Position numbers and translations under genes: made by a program. The notes beneath the pieces were generated by a model. That model had not been told where the DNA came from. It saw nothing but the letters and a program-made list of their open reading frames with translations, and searched no databases. Below, piece after piece: positions 1-8,523 of a stretch of 64,000 nt of DNA; the first letter of the stretch is position 1, and the number at the start of each line of letters is the position of its first letter. Origin of the DNA: Candidatus Kapaibacterium sp. GTDB lineage: Bacteria > Bacteroidota > Ignavibacteria > Kapaibacteriales > NICIL-2. The stretch spans positions 506,545 through 570,544 of the forward strand of contig BPHJ01000001.1 of the NCBI GenBank assembly GCA_026003475.1. The letters are read 5' to 3'.

Positions 1-788
1 CGTGGTGAGAATTCCGGCTGGCGCGTTTCTTTCCGAAAACGATTCCACGGGCACACATCTTGACAAACGTCGCAGCCAAAGAGCCAGCCATCGAGATGGT
101 GGCGGATTCTATCGGGGAATACCACCTCTGGCTTTGTTTCGATGGTCCAGTACGAGATGCAGCGTGTGCTATCGAGTACGTACGGTTCGACCAGTGCGCC
201 CGTTGGGCAGGCATCCAAGCAGGCGGTACAAGTGCCGCAATAGTCAGCAACCGGTTGATCCGGAACGAGACTGGCACTGGTGAGCACAACGCCCAGAAAG
301 AAAAACGATCCCATCGAACGCGAGAGGATGTTCGTATTCTTGCCCTGCCATCCAATTCCAGCCCGCCGAGCCCACTGCTTTTCCATCACGGGACCGGTGT
401 CCACGTAGGCTTTGCTTTCGGTGCCGGGTATCATCTTAGCAAGCCACTCAACGACGTGTTCGAGTTTGGGGAGCACAATGTCGTGGTAGTCACTGCCCCA
501 GCTATAGCGGCTGAGCTTTCCATATCCAGGCTTGTTCGTATGGCGGTAGGGGGTGTCGTAGGTGATGGCGGTAACGATGATGCTCTGCGCTGAGGGTAGG
601 ACCAAGCGTGGATCGAGACGTTTATCGCGCGTGCGTTCCATGTAGTGCATTGTTGCATGGTAGCCGAGGCGGAGCCATTCATCGTAGCGAGGTTGTTCAT
701 CCTCCAGCGGTTCGGCACGAGCAATGCCGACGGCATCGAAGCCAAGCGTTTGGCAGAATTGTTTGAGCTGTTCGGTCAGCGATACCAT
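1..788 (-). CDS. queG: Epoxyqueuosine reductase QueG (3' end cut by window edge)
   Basis: This enzyme reduces epoxyqueuosine to queuosine in tRNA, the last step of queuosine synthesis, using cobalamin and two [4Fe-4S] clusters. I translated 262 residues from the ATG at 788. The catalytic-acid motif AYVDTGPVMEKQWA is at about 127-140, with the Asp near 130. The cluster cysteines are C184, C187, C190 and C194 (CGTCTACLDAC), followed by C210 and by C239, C242 and C246 (CDVCQDVCPWNR). All are at the positions expected for the family. The C-terminus lies outside the window. The start is two bases after the stop of the Rieske gene, so the two are almost certainly co-transcribed. queA, which acts one step earlier, is at 29307-30572. 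Identification is firm. Confidence 0.93.
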   Translation of the reverse strand, partial: MVSLTEQLKQFCQTLGFDAVGIARAEPLEDEQPRYDEWLRLGYHATMHYMERTRDKRLDPRLVLPSAQSIIVTAITYDTPYRHTNKPGYGKLSRYSWGSDYHDIVLPKLEHVVEWLAKMIPGTESKAYVDTGPVMEKQWARRAGIGWQGKNTNILSRSMGSFFFLGVVLTSASLVPDQPVADYCGTCTACLDACPTGALVEPYVLDSTRCISYWTIETKPEVVFPDRIRHHLDGWLFGCDVCQDVCPWNRFRKETRQPEFSP

Positions 789-790
789 GC

Positions 791-1171
791 TCAATCGCGC
801 ATCCACCGTGGCAATGTTGTGGAAATGGATACGTGGACCATGCCATCGGCAACGTGCACGGCGTAGCATCGAAGGCGTCCGGAGCCACAAAGTGCTTCGC
901 CGGTACTGAGCCGAAATTGCCAGCCGTGATTGGGGCAGGTGATTGTGTCGCCCTCGATGGTGCCCTCGCAGAGAGAGCGAACGTGCTGATGTGGGCAGGT
1001 AGGGTCGAGTGCAACTATTCCCGACTGTGTCGCAAGGAGCAAAATTGCCCCCTGTTCATGCTCGATCAGAAGCCGCTTCCGCCGTAGAACTTCTGTCAGC
1101 TCGATCGAGATTACCTCATTCTGCTGTTGTGGTGAGCTGTTCGAGCTCGACGCGGTTTCCGAGAGCATAGC
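791..1171 (-). CDS. Rieske [2Fe-2S] ferredoxin-like protein
   Basis: A small soluble electron carrier of 126 residues with a single Rieske domain. The cluster ligands are visible as CPH (C58, H60) and CPNH (C78, H81), with the usual spacing for the bacterial Rieske ferredoxin and NirD-like group. There is no membrane anchor and no oxygenase catalytic domain. The start chosen is the ATG at 1171, which overlaps the 3' end of the upstream metallo-hydrolase by 56 bases; a longer frame to 1228 would overlap more. It lies between the hydrolase and queG on one transcript. Its redox partner is not shown by the sequence. Supplying electrons to QueG is possible but is inference from adjacency. Confidence 0.85.
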   Translation of the reverse strand, partial: AMLSETASSSNSSPQQQNEVISIELTEVLRRKRLLIEHEQGAILLLATQSGIVALDPTCPHQHVRSLCEGTIEGDTITCPNHGWQFRLSTGEALCGSGRLRCYAVHVADGMVHVSISTTLPRWMRD

Positions 1172-1985
1172 CTTTCTCCGTATGAGTGATCGTGCCGGCT
1201 GCAACCATAGCATCGTGTTCGAAGACAACGATCCATTTCTCTTGCGCTGCGCGTTCGAGCCAGTCCTTTTTCTCGCGGATGGTCGTTAGCGGGTAGTTGT
1301 CGTACCCCATCACGTACGGGATGGGGATGTGCGCATGGGTTGGGAGCAGATCGGCTGGATAGAATATCGTTCCGTCGTCGGTTTGCAGCAAGAGCATTTG
1401 CATTGCCTGGGTGTGACCGAACACAGGATGTAGGCTAAGCTGCGGTGTCAGATGAATGCTTCCATCAACAGTGTCGAGTAGCCCAGCTTCGACCAGTGGC
1501 TCGAAGTTCTCGGGCATGAAGGATGCACGATCTTTTTCGGTCGGATTGCGTGCCCATGCCAGTTGATCGGCTTGGACGTAGTAGCGAGCATTGGGGAATG
1601 TTGGGACAAGCTGGGATCCATCTCGAGAAGTGGCGCCGCCAGCATGATCGAAGTGCAAGTGGGTGAGTACGACGTCGGTGATACTCTCAGGTGCGATACC
1701 TGCACGACGGAGCGCATCTTCCAGTGGAGGAAAGGCGGGATCAATGGCGTAAATGTCTTGCAACTTTGGGGAAAGTTTCGAGCCGTTACCGGTATCGACA
1801 AGCAATCGGCGGTCGGCCCACTCGATGAGCAACAGTCGTGTTGCCATCGGAATACGGTTAGCTGCATCGCCAGGGTGGTATGCTTTGCTCCAGAGTGGTT
1901 TCGGTACAACGCCGAACATTGCACCGCCATCGAGACCAAACCGTCCAACATCGAGAAGTCGGACCGTGTAATCACCAAGTTTCAT
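1116..1985 (-). CDS. Metallo-beta-lactamase-fold hydrolase
   Basis: A 289-residue protein of the metallo-beta-lactamase superfamily. The metal-binding signature THLHFDHAGG (H109, H111, D113, H114) is clear. Further conserved parts are LVDTGNG near 63, GHTQAM near 190 (third metal histidine) and PADLLPTHAH. The whole-protein pattern resembles the AttM/AiiA-like lactonase branch of the fold, but substrate cannot be read from sequence. There is no signal peptide, so it is probably cytoplasmic. It is the first gene of a minus-strand unit with the Rieske protein and queG, and is divergent from the PpiD-like gene across about 150 bases. Confidence 0.8.
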   Translation of the reverse strand: MKLGDYTVRLLDVGRFGLDGGAMFGVVPKPLWSKAYHPGDAANRIPMATRLLLIEWADRRLLVDTGNGSKLSPKLQDIYAIDPAFPPLEDALRRAGIAPESITDVVLTHLHFDHAGGATSRDGSQLVPTFPNARYYVQADQLAWARNPTEKDRASFMPENFEPLVEAGLLDTVDGSIHLTPQLSLHPVFGHTQAMQMLLLQTDDGTIFYPADLLPTHAHIPIPYVMGYDNYPLTTIREKKDWLERAAQEKWIVVFEHDAMVAAGTITHTEKGYALGNRVELEQLTTTAE

Positions 1986-2137
1986 CCGGCAGTCGAGATG
2001 GTGTCTTCACACGTTGCGAAACTACGCACCCGCCTGATCGAGCATGCTTCTGGTGTTCGTTGCGGATGGTGTGATGGACGAGCAGACCGTAAATTTGCCC
2101 CCTGTTTGTTTCCCTGTCACTTCGTTGAGACTGTTCT

Positions 2138-4315
2138 ATGGGCATGATGGAGCGCATGCGGACGCTGTCGCCATGGTTGATCGGTACAGTGATCGCAACC
2201 TTTCTGATTTTGATGGTCCTGGGTGATGTAGACCTTCCCCAAATTTTCAACTTTGGTGGTGCTGTGCGCCCCACGACGGTTGTTGGCGTTGTCGAAGGGG
2301 AGAAGATCCTCTACAAGGACTTCGAAGAGCGTGTACGGCAGACTGCCGAGCAGCAGCGAAAGCAAATGCAGCAGCAAGGTATCGAGCAAGAAGTTGACGA
2401 TAACCTCATCCGCGAGCAAGTCTGGAATCAGTACGTCAACGAAATTCTGATGCGGAAGGAAGCCGAACGTGCTGGTGTGTTCGTGACGCCGGACGAAATT
2501 GCTGACGTGTTGCTGCTCGATCCGCCGGACTATCTGAAGAAGGCGTTCACCGACTCGGCAGGTGTGTTCCACCGTGATCGGTATGTCCAGCTTATCACGG
2601 ACCCTGAGAGCTATGCAGATATTCTTCCCGATGATCCCAGCATTGACAAAGAAGAGGAAGTTGCTAAGTGGAAGCGCAATATCATCGAGATTGAAAATTC
2701 GATCCTCTTGCAGCGGATGCAGCAAAAGCTGCAGAACCTGGCGGGATGGTCTGCCAGTGCATTCTCGCCAACCTACCTGGAACGCCGCTCTATCGCTGAA
2801 AATTCCTACGTGGCGATGGACTATGTGTTCCTCAATGCAATGAATGTCACGCTTCCACCAAATGCAGTGACCGATGACGAAATCCGTTCCTACTACGAGG
2901 CGCACAAACAGTACTACAAAACCCGCCCAATGCGGAAAATCAAGTACATCAACTTTCCGATTGTTCCGTCCAGCACCGACTCTGCACGGACACGAAAGTT
3001 GATCGAACAAATTAGCACCGATCTTGCGGCACAGACCGACCCCGTCAAGCGAGATTCTGTCTTTACGCACTACTTTGCAACCGTTGGCGGACGCACCCAA
3101 ACTGTATCGAAGCCTACCGACATTGATCCAGCAAAGCAGGCATTCCTTCTCGGACTCGATGTACGCGGAGTAGCTGGACCGGTGACGCTCAATAACAAAA
3201 CCTACTTTTTCCGCTTGGACCATCGTGGTCCAAGCAAGGACACAACTGTTCGCGCCAGCCATATCTTGATTGGCTTCGGTACGAACAAGGATAGTGCCCG
3301 TGCTGTGGCTGAACAAGTGCTCGCGCGTGTTCGCGGTGGCGAAGACTTTGGCAAGGTAGCGCAAGAAGTCTCCGAAGACAAAGGGTCAGCCAGCCGTGGC
3401 GGCGACCTTGACTATTTCGGTCGTGGGCGGATGGTCAAACCTTTCGAGGATGCTGCATTTGCAGCGTCGGTCGGGAGTATCGTCGGTCCGGTCGAATCGC
3501 AGTTTGGCTACCACATTATCAAGGTGACCGACAGGAAAACTGAGTCCATCGAATTCAGCGAAATCGAAATTCAGTATTCTGTCTCTCCACAAACGAAGAA
3601 AGCTCTTCTCCGCCAAGCATACAGTGTGATGCAGCAGCTCGAGAATGGAGAGAACATTGATTCGCTTGGCAAGCGACTCGGCAAGCAGGTTATCGAGTCG
3701 GTGTTTTTCGATAACACCCAACCATTCCTCGGCTCGATGGAGGTGACGCAATTTGCCTTTGCGCACAAGGTAGGAGAGGTGTCCCGTCCATTCGAGTTGC
3801 GGTTTTATGGGTACACTGTGGTGCAGGTTTCTGGTGTTCGGGAAAAAGGTATCAAGCCACTCGAGGATGTCAAAGACCAGATTCGCGACCGGCTGCTCTC
3901 GTGGAAGCGTGTCGAAAAGCTCAAGGAACGCGCTGAACAACTTGCTCGCCAACTTCAGCAGGCAGGCCGCTTGGATGCCGTCAAGAGCATTGATTCGACG
4001 CTGACGGTTATGAGTGCAGCCCGTGTCACCGAGCAGGGGCAGCTACCCACCGGCGTTGACGTTGCTCTTGCTGTCCAGGCATTCAAGCTCCCCGTTGGGA
4101 AAATATCCTCGGCTGTGCGTGGAGAAAGCGGCTACTACATCGTACTGGTGCGCCAGCGGCACGAGGTGGACTCCGCTGGTCGTGCTGCTGGTATCGAAGC
4201 AATCGCACGACGCAAAAAACAGGAGGCCATGCAGAATGCGTTCTTTACCTGGTTGAACAACCGGCGCCAGAATGCGGACATCGAAGATAATCGAGCTGAA
4301 ATCTACAGTCGCTAA
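2138..4315 (+). CDS. PpiD-like peptidyl-prolyl isomerase, membrane-anchored foldase
   Basis: A 725-residue periplasmic folding factor. Residues about 11-31 form one N-terminal membrane anchor, followed by a SurA/PpiD-type N-terminal chaperone region with a strongly charged helix (RQTAEQQRKQMQQQ). A parvulin rotamase domain lies at about 375-475, with VRASHILIGF, GGDLDYFGRGRMVKPFE and GPVESQFGYHIIKV. A second, degenerate parvulin-like region follows toward the C-terminus. The architecture matches PpiD of Gram-negative bacteria, which assists newly exported outer-membrane proteins. The start ATG at 2138 has close alternatives at 2144 and 2147. The gene stands at the head of a plus-strand run and ends 16 bases before hpnC. 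Confidence 0.87.
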   Translation: MGMMERMRTLSPWLIGTVIATFLILMVLGDVDLPQIFNFGGAVRPTTVVGVVEGEKILYKDFEERVRQTAEQQRKQMQQQGIEQEVDDNLIREQVWNQYVNEILMRKEAERAGVFVTPDEIADVLLLDPPDYLKKAFTDSAGVFHRDRYVQLITDPESYADILPDDPSIDKEEEVAKWKRNIIEIENSILLQRMQQKLQNLAGWSASAFSPTYLERRSIAENSYVAMDYVFLNAMNVTLPPNAVTDDEIRSYYEAHKQYYKTRPMRKIKYINFPIVPSSTDSARTRKLIEQISTDLAAQTDPVKRDSVFTHYFATVGGRTQTVSKPTDIDPAKQAFLLGLDVRGVAGPVTLNNKTYFFRLDHRGPSKDTTVRASHILIGFGTNKDSARAVAEQVLARVRGGEDFGKVAQEVSEDKGSASRGGDLDYFGRGRMVKPFEDAAFAASVGSIVGPVESQFGYHIIKVTDRKTESIEFSEIEIQYSVSPQTKKALLRQAYSVMQQLENGENIDSLGKRLGKQVIESVFFDNTQPFLGSMEVTQFAFAHKVGEVSRPFELRFYGYTVVQVSGVREKGIKPLEDVKDQIRDRLLSWKRVEKLKERAEQLARQLQQAGRLDAVKSIDSTLTVMSAARVTEQGQLPTGVDVALAVQAFKLPVGKISSAVRGESGYYIVLVRQRHEVDSAGRAAGIEAIARRKKQEAMQNAFFTWLNNRRQNADIEDNRAEIYSR

Positions 4316-4331
4316 TCATTCGAGTTGAGTT

Positions 4332-5222
4332 GTGGCGCTTACCCGCTCTCTGCGCGAGAATCTCCTTCGTCGTGATGGGGGCGGCCTTGCTGTCGAGAGC
4401 GATGCCGATGCCTACCGCATCTGCCGGCGCATTGCATTCGGTCATTACGAGAATTTCCCTGTTGCGTCGCTTGTGCTGGGGAGACTGCGCGATGATGTGG
4501 CAGCTATTTATGCCTTTGCACGCCTTGCAGACGATATTGCCGATGAACTTCCCGCTGCGGTAGAGCAGAAGCTCCGACTGTTGGAAGAGCTTGACACTTG
4601 GCTCCAAACGCCGCCACGAAGCCATCCCATTGCGCGTGCCCTTGCACGCACGATCGCACGCTGCCATTTGCCACTGGGTCCTTTCCGACGTCTGCTTGCT
4701 GCGTTCCGCTATGATGCAGCACATGTCCCATTCTCGGACGAGGCCGCTTTGCGCGCTTACTGTCAGCGGTCAGCCGCTCCGATTGGTGAGCTGTTGCTCC
4801 GCCTCGTTGGTGAATGGAACCAGGAAACGGCGCCGCCCTCGGATGCATTCTGTGCAGGTCTCCAAGTGTTGAATTTCTGGCAGGATGTTTGGGAGGATTC
4901 TAAGCGCGGACAGTGGACGTTCCCGCTCCAATGGTTGCCGCCTGCAGTGGACAAGCCAAGTCAACACGTCCTACTGGACTCAAGCATCTGCCAGATGGTT
5001 ATGGCGCAATATGATCGGCTGGTGGGGGAACTGTTGCCACAGGGAAAAGAACTACGCCGACGGCTTCGGAGCCGACGCCTGCGACTCCAAGTTGGTGCAA
5101 CCTGGGAATCGGCATGCATCGTCTGGAACGGCTGTCGCCGACGCGGCGTGCGCCAATCCCCTCGGCCACGCCTGCGCTGGTGGAACGTGCCGCGCATCGT
5201 GTTGGCCACGCTGATCGGGTAG
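4332..5222 (+). CDS. hpnC: Squalene synthase HpnC-type (hydroxysqualene synthase)
   Basis: A squalene/phytoene synthase family protein of 296 residues with a GTG start. The first aspartate-rich motif RLADDIADE is near residue 65 and the second, NFWQDVWEDSKRG, is near 183. In the HpnCDE route, HpnC converts presqualene diphosphate to hydroxysqualene. The N-terminal block with HYENFPVAS is typical of HpnC. The next gene is a paralogous HpnD, which gives the standard order for squalene or hopanoid precursor synthesis. The flavin-dependent HpnE and a squalene-hopene cyclase are not in the window. Family is certain; the HpnC label rests on similarity and pairing. Confidence 0.85.
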   Translation: MALTRSLRENLLRRDGGGLAVESDADAYRICRRIAFGHYENFPVASLVLGRLRDDVAAIYAFARLADDIADELPAAVEQKLRLLEELDTWLQTPPRSHPIARALARTIARCHLPLGPFRRLLAAFRYDAAHVPFSDEAALRAYCQRSAAPIGELLLRLVGEWNQETAPPSDAFCAGLQVLNFWQDVWEDSKRGQWTFPLQWLPPAVDKPSQHVLLDSSICQMVMAQYDRLVGELLPQGKELRRRLRSRRLRLQVGATWESACIVWNGCRRRGVRQSPRPRLRWWNVPRIVLATLIG

Positions 5223-5241
5223 GGCGTGCCGTAGCTTTGCG

Positions 5242-6099
5242 ATGACGATGGAAGCGCTTGTGACGAGTTCAATGACGAGCTTCTACTACTCGTTTTCGCT
5301 CTTGCCCCGCGAGATACGGCAAGCGATAACGACGCTCTACTCTTTCTGCCAGACCATTGACCAGATCGTTGATGCGTCCACGCTGATCGCCGATGACGAT
5401 CGCCAACAGCGCCGAGCAAAACTCCAATGGTGGCGAGAACAAGTAGAAGCAATCTACGGCAGTAGATCCGTCGTGCCGATAGTTCGTCCGCTCGCACATG
5501 TTATCGAGCGCTACGCAATCCCAAAGCAATACCTTCTGACCCTTATTGACGGCTGCGAACGGGATCTTTTCCAGCAGCGCTATCCAACGTTTGCTGAGCT
5601 GAAGGATTATTGCTATAGCGTTGCGGGGGTTGTTGGGTTGATGAGTATTCACGTGTTCGGCTACCGCTATCCAGAGACCGAAGAGTATGCGGTCAATTTG
5701 GGCTATGCGTTGCAGCTAACCAACATTGTCCGTGATGTCTGGGAGGATAAAGAGCGTGGATACATCTATCTTCCGCTGGAAGATTTGGCGCGTTTTCACT
5801 ATTCGGAAGATGAGCTGATGGCGGAGGTCTACGACGATCGCTTCATCGAGTTGATGCGCTTCCAGGCGCGTCGTGCGCGCTCCTACTATAGCCGCGCACG
5901 GGCTGCACTGCACCCCGATGAACGCGCCACGCTCTACCCTGCCGAAATCATGGATGCGATCTACTATCGCTTGCTGGAAAAAATCGAGCTGGGCAATTTC
6001 GACGTGTTTCGCCGCCGGTATCGGGTGCGGACCGCGCACAAAATGTGGCTGGCGCTAAAAATTTGGCTGTACGCAAAGATGTTTAGCCGTCGTCAGTAG
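5242..6099 (+). CDS. hpnD: Presqualene diphosphate synthase HpnD-type
   Basis: A second squalene/phytoene synthase family protein of 285 residues. Motif one is TIDQIVD near residue 49 and motif two is NIVRDVWEDKERGYIYLP near 160, both binding magnesium-diphosphate. The N-terminal SSMTSFYYSFSLLP block and the single-domain length fit HpnD, which condenses two farnesyl diphosphates to presqualene diphosphate. It follows hpnC by 19 bases. The exact start is uncertain: ATGs at 5242, 5248 and 5272 are all possible. A phytoene synthase role is an alternative, but pairing with hpnC favours squalene. Confidence 0.83.
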   Translation: MTMEALVTSSMTSFYYSFSLLPREIRQAITTLYSFCQTIDQIVDASTLIADDDRQQRRAKLQWWREQVEAIYGSRSVVPIVRPLAHVIERYAIPKQYLLTLIDGCERDLFQQRYPTFAELKDYCYSVAGVVGLMSIHVFGYRYPETEEYAVNLGYALQLTNIVRDVWEDKERGYIYLPLEDLARFHYSEDELMAEVYDDRFIELMRFQARRARSYYSRARAALHPDERATLYPAEIMDAIYYRLLEKIELGNFDVFRRRYRVRTAHKMWLALKIWLYAKMFSRRQ

Positions 6100-6103
6100 T
6101 TCG

Positions 6104-6111
6104 TAGTTTTG
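6104..6111 (+). promoter_or_regulatory. Promoter-like TAGTTTTG element upstream of nuoE
   Basis: The octamer matches the Bacteroidota -7 consensus TAnnTTTG. A TTTA lies exactly 18 bases upstream (6082-6085), similar to the usual -33 TTTG/TTGG. It lies just after the hpnD stop and 28 bases before the ATG at 6140. The call rests on motif match only. Confidence 0.35.
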
Positions 6112-6139
6112 CGCACGGTTGCATTTGTTTACCGATGCC

Positions 6140-6619
6140 ATGGAACAAACCCTTTCATTTACCGACCAGGAGCGTGCGCAGATTGAGCAGCTCAAGCAGC
6201 GCTACCCACACCCGAAAGCCGCACTCATGCCGGTGCTCTGGATGGCACAGAAAAAGTGGGGCTGGCTCTCCGAGGATGTCATGCGTGCCGTCGCCGAGGT
6301 GCTCGAACTGCCATACGCACACGTGCTTGGTGTTGCGCGTTTCTACACCATGTACTTCAAAAAGCCGATGGGCAAATACCACATCCAGGTTTGCACCAAT
6401 GTCTCGTGCATGCTCCGGGGGGGAGATGTGCTCTTCGAGAAGCTCTGCGCTCAGCTCGGCATTGGCCATAACGAATGCACCACCGATGGGCGCTTCTCGA
6501 TTGAGGAAGTCGAGTGTATGGGTGCCTGCGGCGGCGCTCCGATGATCGCAATCAACGAAGATTACTACGAAAACGTCACGTTCGAGGACGTCCAGCGGTT
6601 GTTAGCCACGCTACCATAG
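6140..6619 (+). CDS. nuoE: NADH-quinone oxidoreductase subunit E (24 kDa)
   Basis: A 159-residue thioredoxin-fold [2Fe-2S] subunit of respiratory complex I. The four cluster cysteines are in CTNVSC and, about 40 residues later, CMGACGGAP. The helical N-terminal region and the block VLGVARFYTMYF are typical of NuoE/HoxE. The chosen ATG gives the usual family length; an in-frame TTG at 6119 would add seven residues. No other nuo gene is nearby, so its partner NuoF must be encoded elsewhere. It could also serve a NADH-dependent hydrogenase or formate dehydrogenase. Confidence 0.9.
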   Translation: MEQTLSFTDQERAQIEQLKQRYPHPKAALMPVLWMAQKKWGWLSEDVMRAVAEVLELPYAHVLGVARFYTMYFKKPMGKYHIQVCTNVSCMLRGGDVLFEKLCAQLGIGHNECTTDGRFSIEEVECMGACGGAPMIAINEDYYENVTFEDVQRLLATLP

Positions 6620-6690
6620 GCGCAATCGCGCTCTGCGCGTTTGTGCACGAGTTGTTCCCATCAATACTCGGCGTCGTTACACAAAACCCT

Positions 6691-8523
6691 ATGCTTTCCG
6701 ATCGTGGTGACCGCGCCATCCTTGCTGGTCGAATTCTGCGGATAGCAGTTCTTGCCATCCTGGGTGTGTTTTTGGCGCGGTTGGTGTATCTGCAGGTCAT
6801 TCGCGGTGCGGAGTATCTCCAACGGAGCGAAACTCAAGCGATCAAACAGCGCGCGAAGATTCCTTCGCGCGGTTGCATGTACGACCGCAATGGCAGGATG
6901 ATCGTCCGCAACGATCCGGCTTTTAGCATCACGATGACGCCCCACGATGCGGATACGACCACCTTCCCGCTGCTTGCCAAATTGCTGCATATTCCGCTTG
7001 CGCAGCTCAAGGCGCTTTACCGTCAATCCTTGTCCTACCGCTTTCAGGAAGTGCCTATTCTGCGCGATGCACCGCTTCCGATTGTCGCTGCCATTGAAGA
7101 GCATGCGGCAGCATTGCCCGGCATCGAGATCCGAACTGAAGTCAAACGGCGCTACCTGCTCACTGCACATGCCAGCCACCTGTTCGGCTATCGTGCCATG
7201 GTTGACGAGCGCGACCTTGCAACCAAAGGGGACTACTACACGCTCAACGACTACATCGGCAAGACCGGACTGGAAGCAGCCTACGAACCATTCTTGCGCG
7301 GTCGTAAGGGAGTGCAATTTGTTGCCGTCAATGCTGCGGGCCAGCCGATCGAGCGATTCAACAACGGTCGCAGCGACATCGAGGCCATCGAGGGTGCAGA
7401 CCTGTACTTGGGGATTGACGCACTCTTGCAAGAAGTTGCCGAACAGCAGATGGGCAACGATCACGGCGCAATCGTTGTGCTCGATCCGCGCAATGGCGAA
7501 GTTCGCGCATTCGTCAGTAAGCCCGATTACGATCTGCATCCGTTGGAAACACCGAGCGCCGGGGAGTACTTTGCCCAGCTTTCCCGTGATCCGAATAAAC
7601 CGCTGTTCAATCGCGCCATGCAGACAATCTATCCGCCGGGTTCAACCTGGAAAATGCTCATGGCGCTGGCTGCGCTCCACGAAGGACTCATTGACGAACA
7701 TACCACGATCCACTGTCCGGGCAGCTTTACCTACGGCGGACGGAGTTTCAAGTGCCACGGAGCGCATGGAACGGTGGATGTGCGACGCGCCATCCAAGTT
7801 TCCTGCAACGTGTTCTTCTACCGCTTAGGGCAGCGCATTGGGATTGACAACCTCTACAAGTACGGCACAATGTTTGGCTTCGGTCAGCTTACCGGCATTG
7901 ACATTGCAGGTGAGCGGGCGGGCTTGCTACCATCGCGTCAATGGTTCGAGCGGCGTGGTGTGACCGGTTCCTTGCTCGATGGGCGTATGGTGAACCTTGG
8001 GATTGGACAGGGAGAGATTGGGGTCACACCCCTGCAAATGGCGGTCTATGTTTCCGCGCTTGCCAACGGCGGAACACTCTACCAGCCCCATGTTGTCAGC
8101 GGGATCTACAACAAAGAGACCGGACGCCTGGAAAAAGTTGCCTATGGGAGCATCAAGCTTCCACTCAATCCGCGATTTGTCCGGATCGTTCAGGAGGGGA
8201 TGTATGCAGTTTGCAACATTCCTGGCGGAACAGCAACCAATGTTCGTGTCGAGGGTGTTGCGGTTTGTGGGAAAACGGGTACGGCACAAAACCCCCACGG
8301 CAAAGATCACTCCTGGTTCATTTGCTATGCGCCCGCCGAACAACCGACAATTGCCATGTGTGTGATGGTGGAGAATGCCGGCTTTGGCGCAACTCGTGCA
8401 GCACCGATTGCCCGCGCGATCTTGGATGCGTACTTTCATCCGGAGCGATACCGTGACTCAACGGCAACAGCACCAATGGCCGTTGCGCGGTCGGCGGCTC
8501 CGACCCACCGCGCTGCACAGTGA
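6691..8523 (+). CDS. mrdA: Penicillin-binding protein 2 (peptidoglycan transpeptidase)
   Basis: A class B penicillin-binding protein of 610 residues that cross-links peptidoglycan during cell elongation. One N-terminal membrane segment (about 12-30) is followed by a dimerisation domain with IPSRGCMYDRNGRM. The transpeptidase domain has the three active-site motifs: STWK with nucleophile S318, SCN at 371-373 and KTG at 528-530. The start is the ATG at 6691, which fits the short cytoplasmic tail of PBP2. The usual partner rodA and the mreBCD genes are not adjacent, which is unusual. Its stop overlaps the start of the next gene (TGATG). Confidence 0.92.
   Translation: MLSDRGDRAILAGRILRIAVLAILGVFLARLVYLQVIRGAEYLQRSETQAIKQRAKIPSRGCMYDRNGRMIVRNDPAFSITMTPHDADTTTFPLLAKLLHIPLAQLKALYRQSLSYRFQEVPILRDAPLPIVAAIEEHAAALPGIEIRTEVKRRYLLTAHASHLFGYRAMVDERDLATKGDYYTLNDYIGKTGLEAAYEPFLRGRKGVQFVAVNAAGQPIERFNNGRSDIEAIEGADLYLGIDALLQEVAEQQMGNDHGAIVVLDPRNGEVRAFVSKPDYDLHPLETPSAGEYFAQLSRDPNKPLFNRAMQTIYPPGSTWKMLMALAALHEGLIDEHTTIHCPGSFTYGGRSFKCHGAHGTVDVRRAIQVSCNVFFYRLGQRIGIDNLYKYGTMFGFGQLTGIDIAGERAGLLPSRQWFERRGVTGSLLDGRMVNLGIGQGEIGVTPLQMAVYVSALANGGTLYQPHVVSGIYNKETGRLEKVAYGSIKLPLNPRFVRIVQEGMYAVCNIPGGTATNVRVEGVAVCGKTGTAQNPHGKDHSWFICYAPAEQPTIAMCVMVENAGFGATRAAPIARAILDAYFHPERYRDSTATAPMAVARSAAPTHRAAQ

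Noticed and set aside
431-745. 104-codon minus-strand frame
   Set aside because: Lies in another frame over queG, which has all its catalytic residues.
2117-3364. 415-codon open frame on the minus strand
   Set aside because: Fully antisense to the PpiD-like gene, with low-complexity, non-domain sequence; a result of few stops in the reverse frame.
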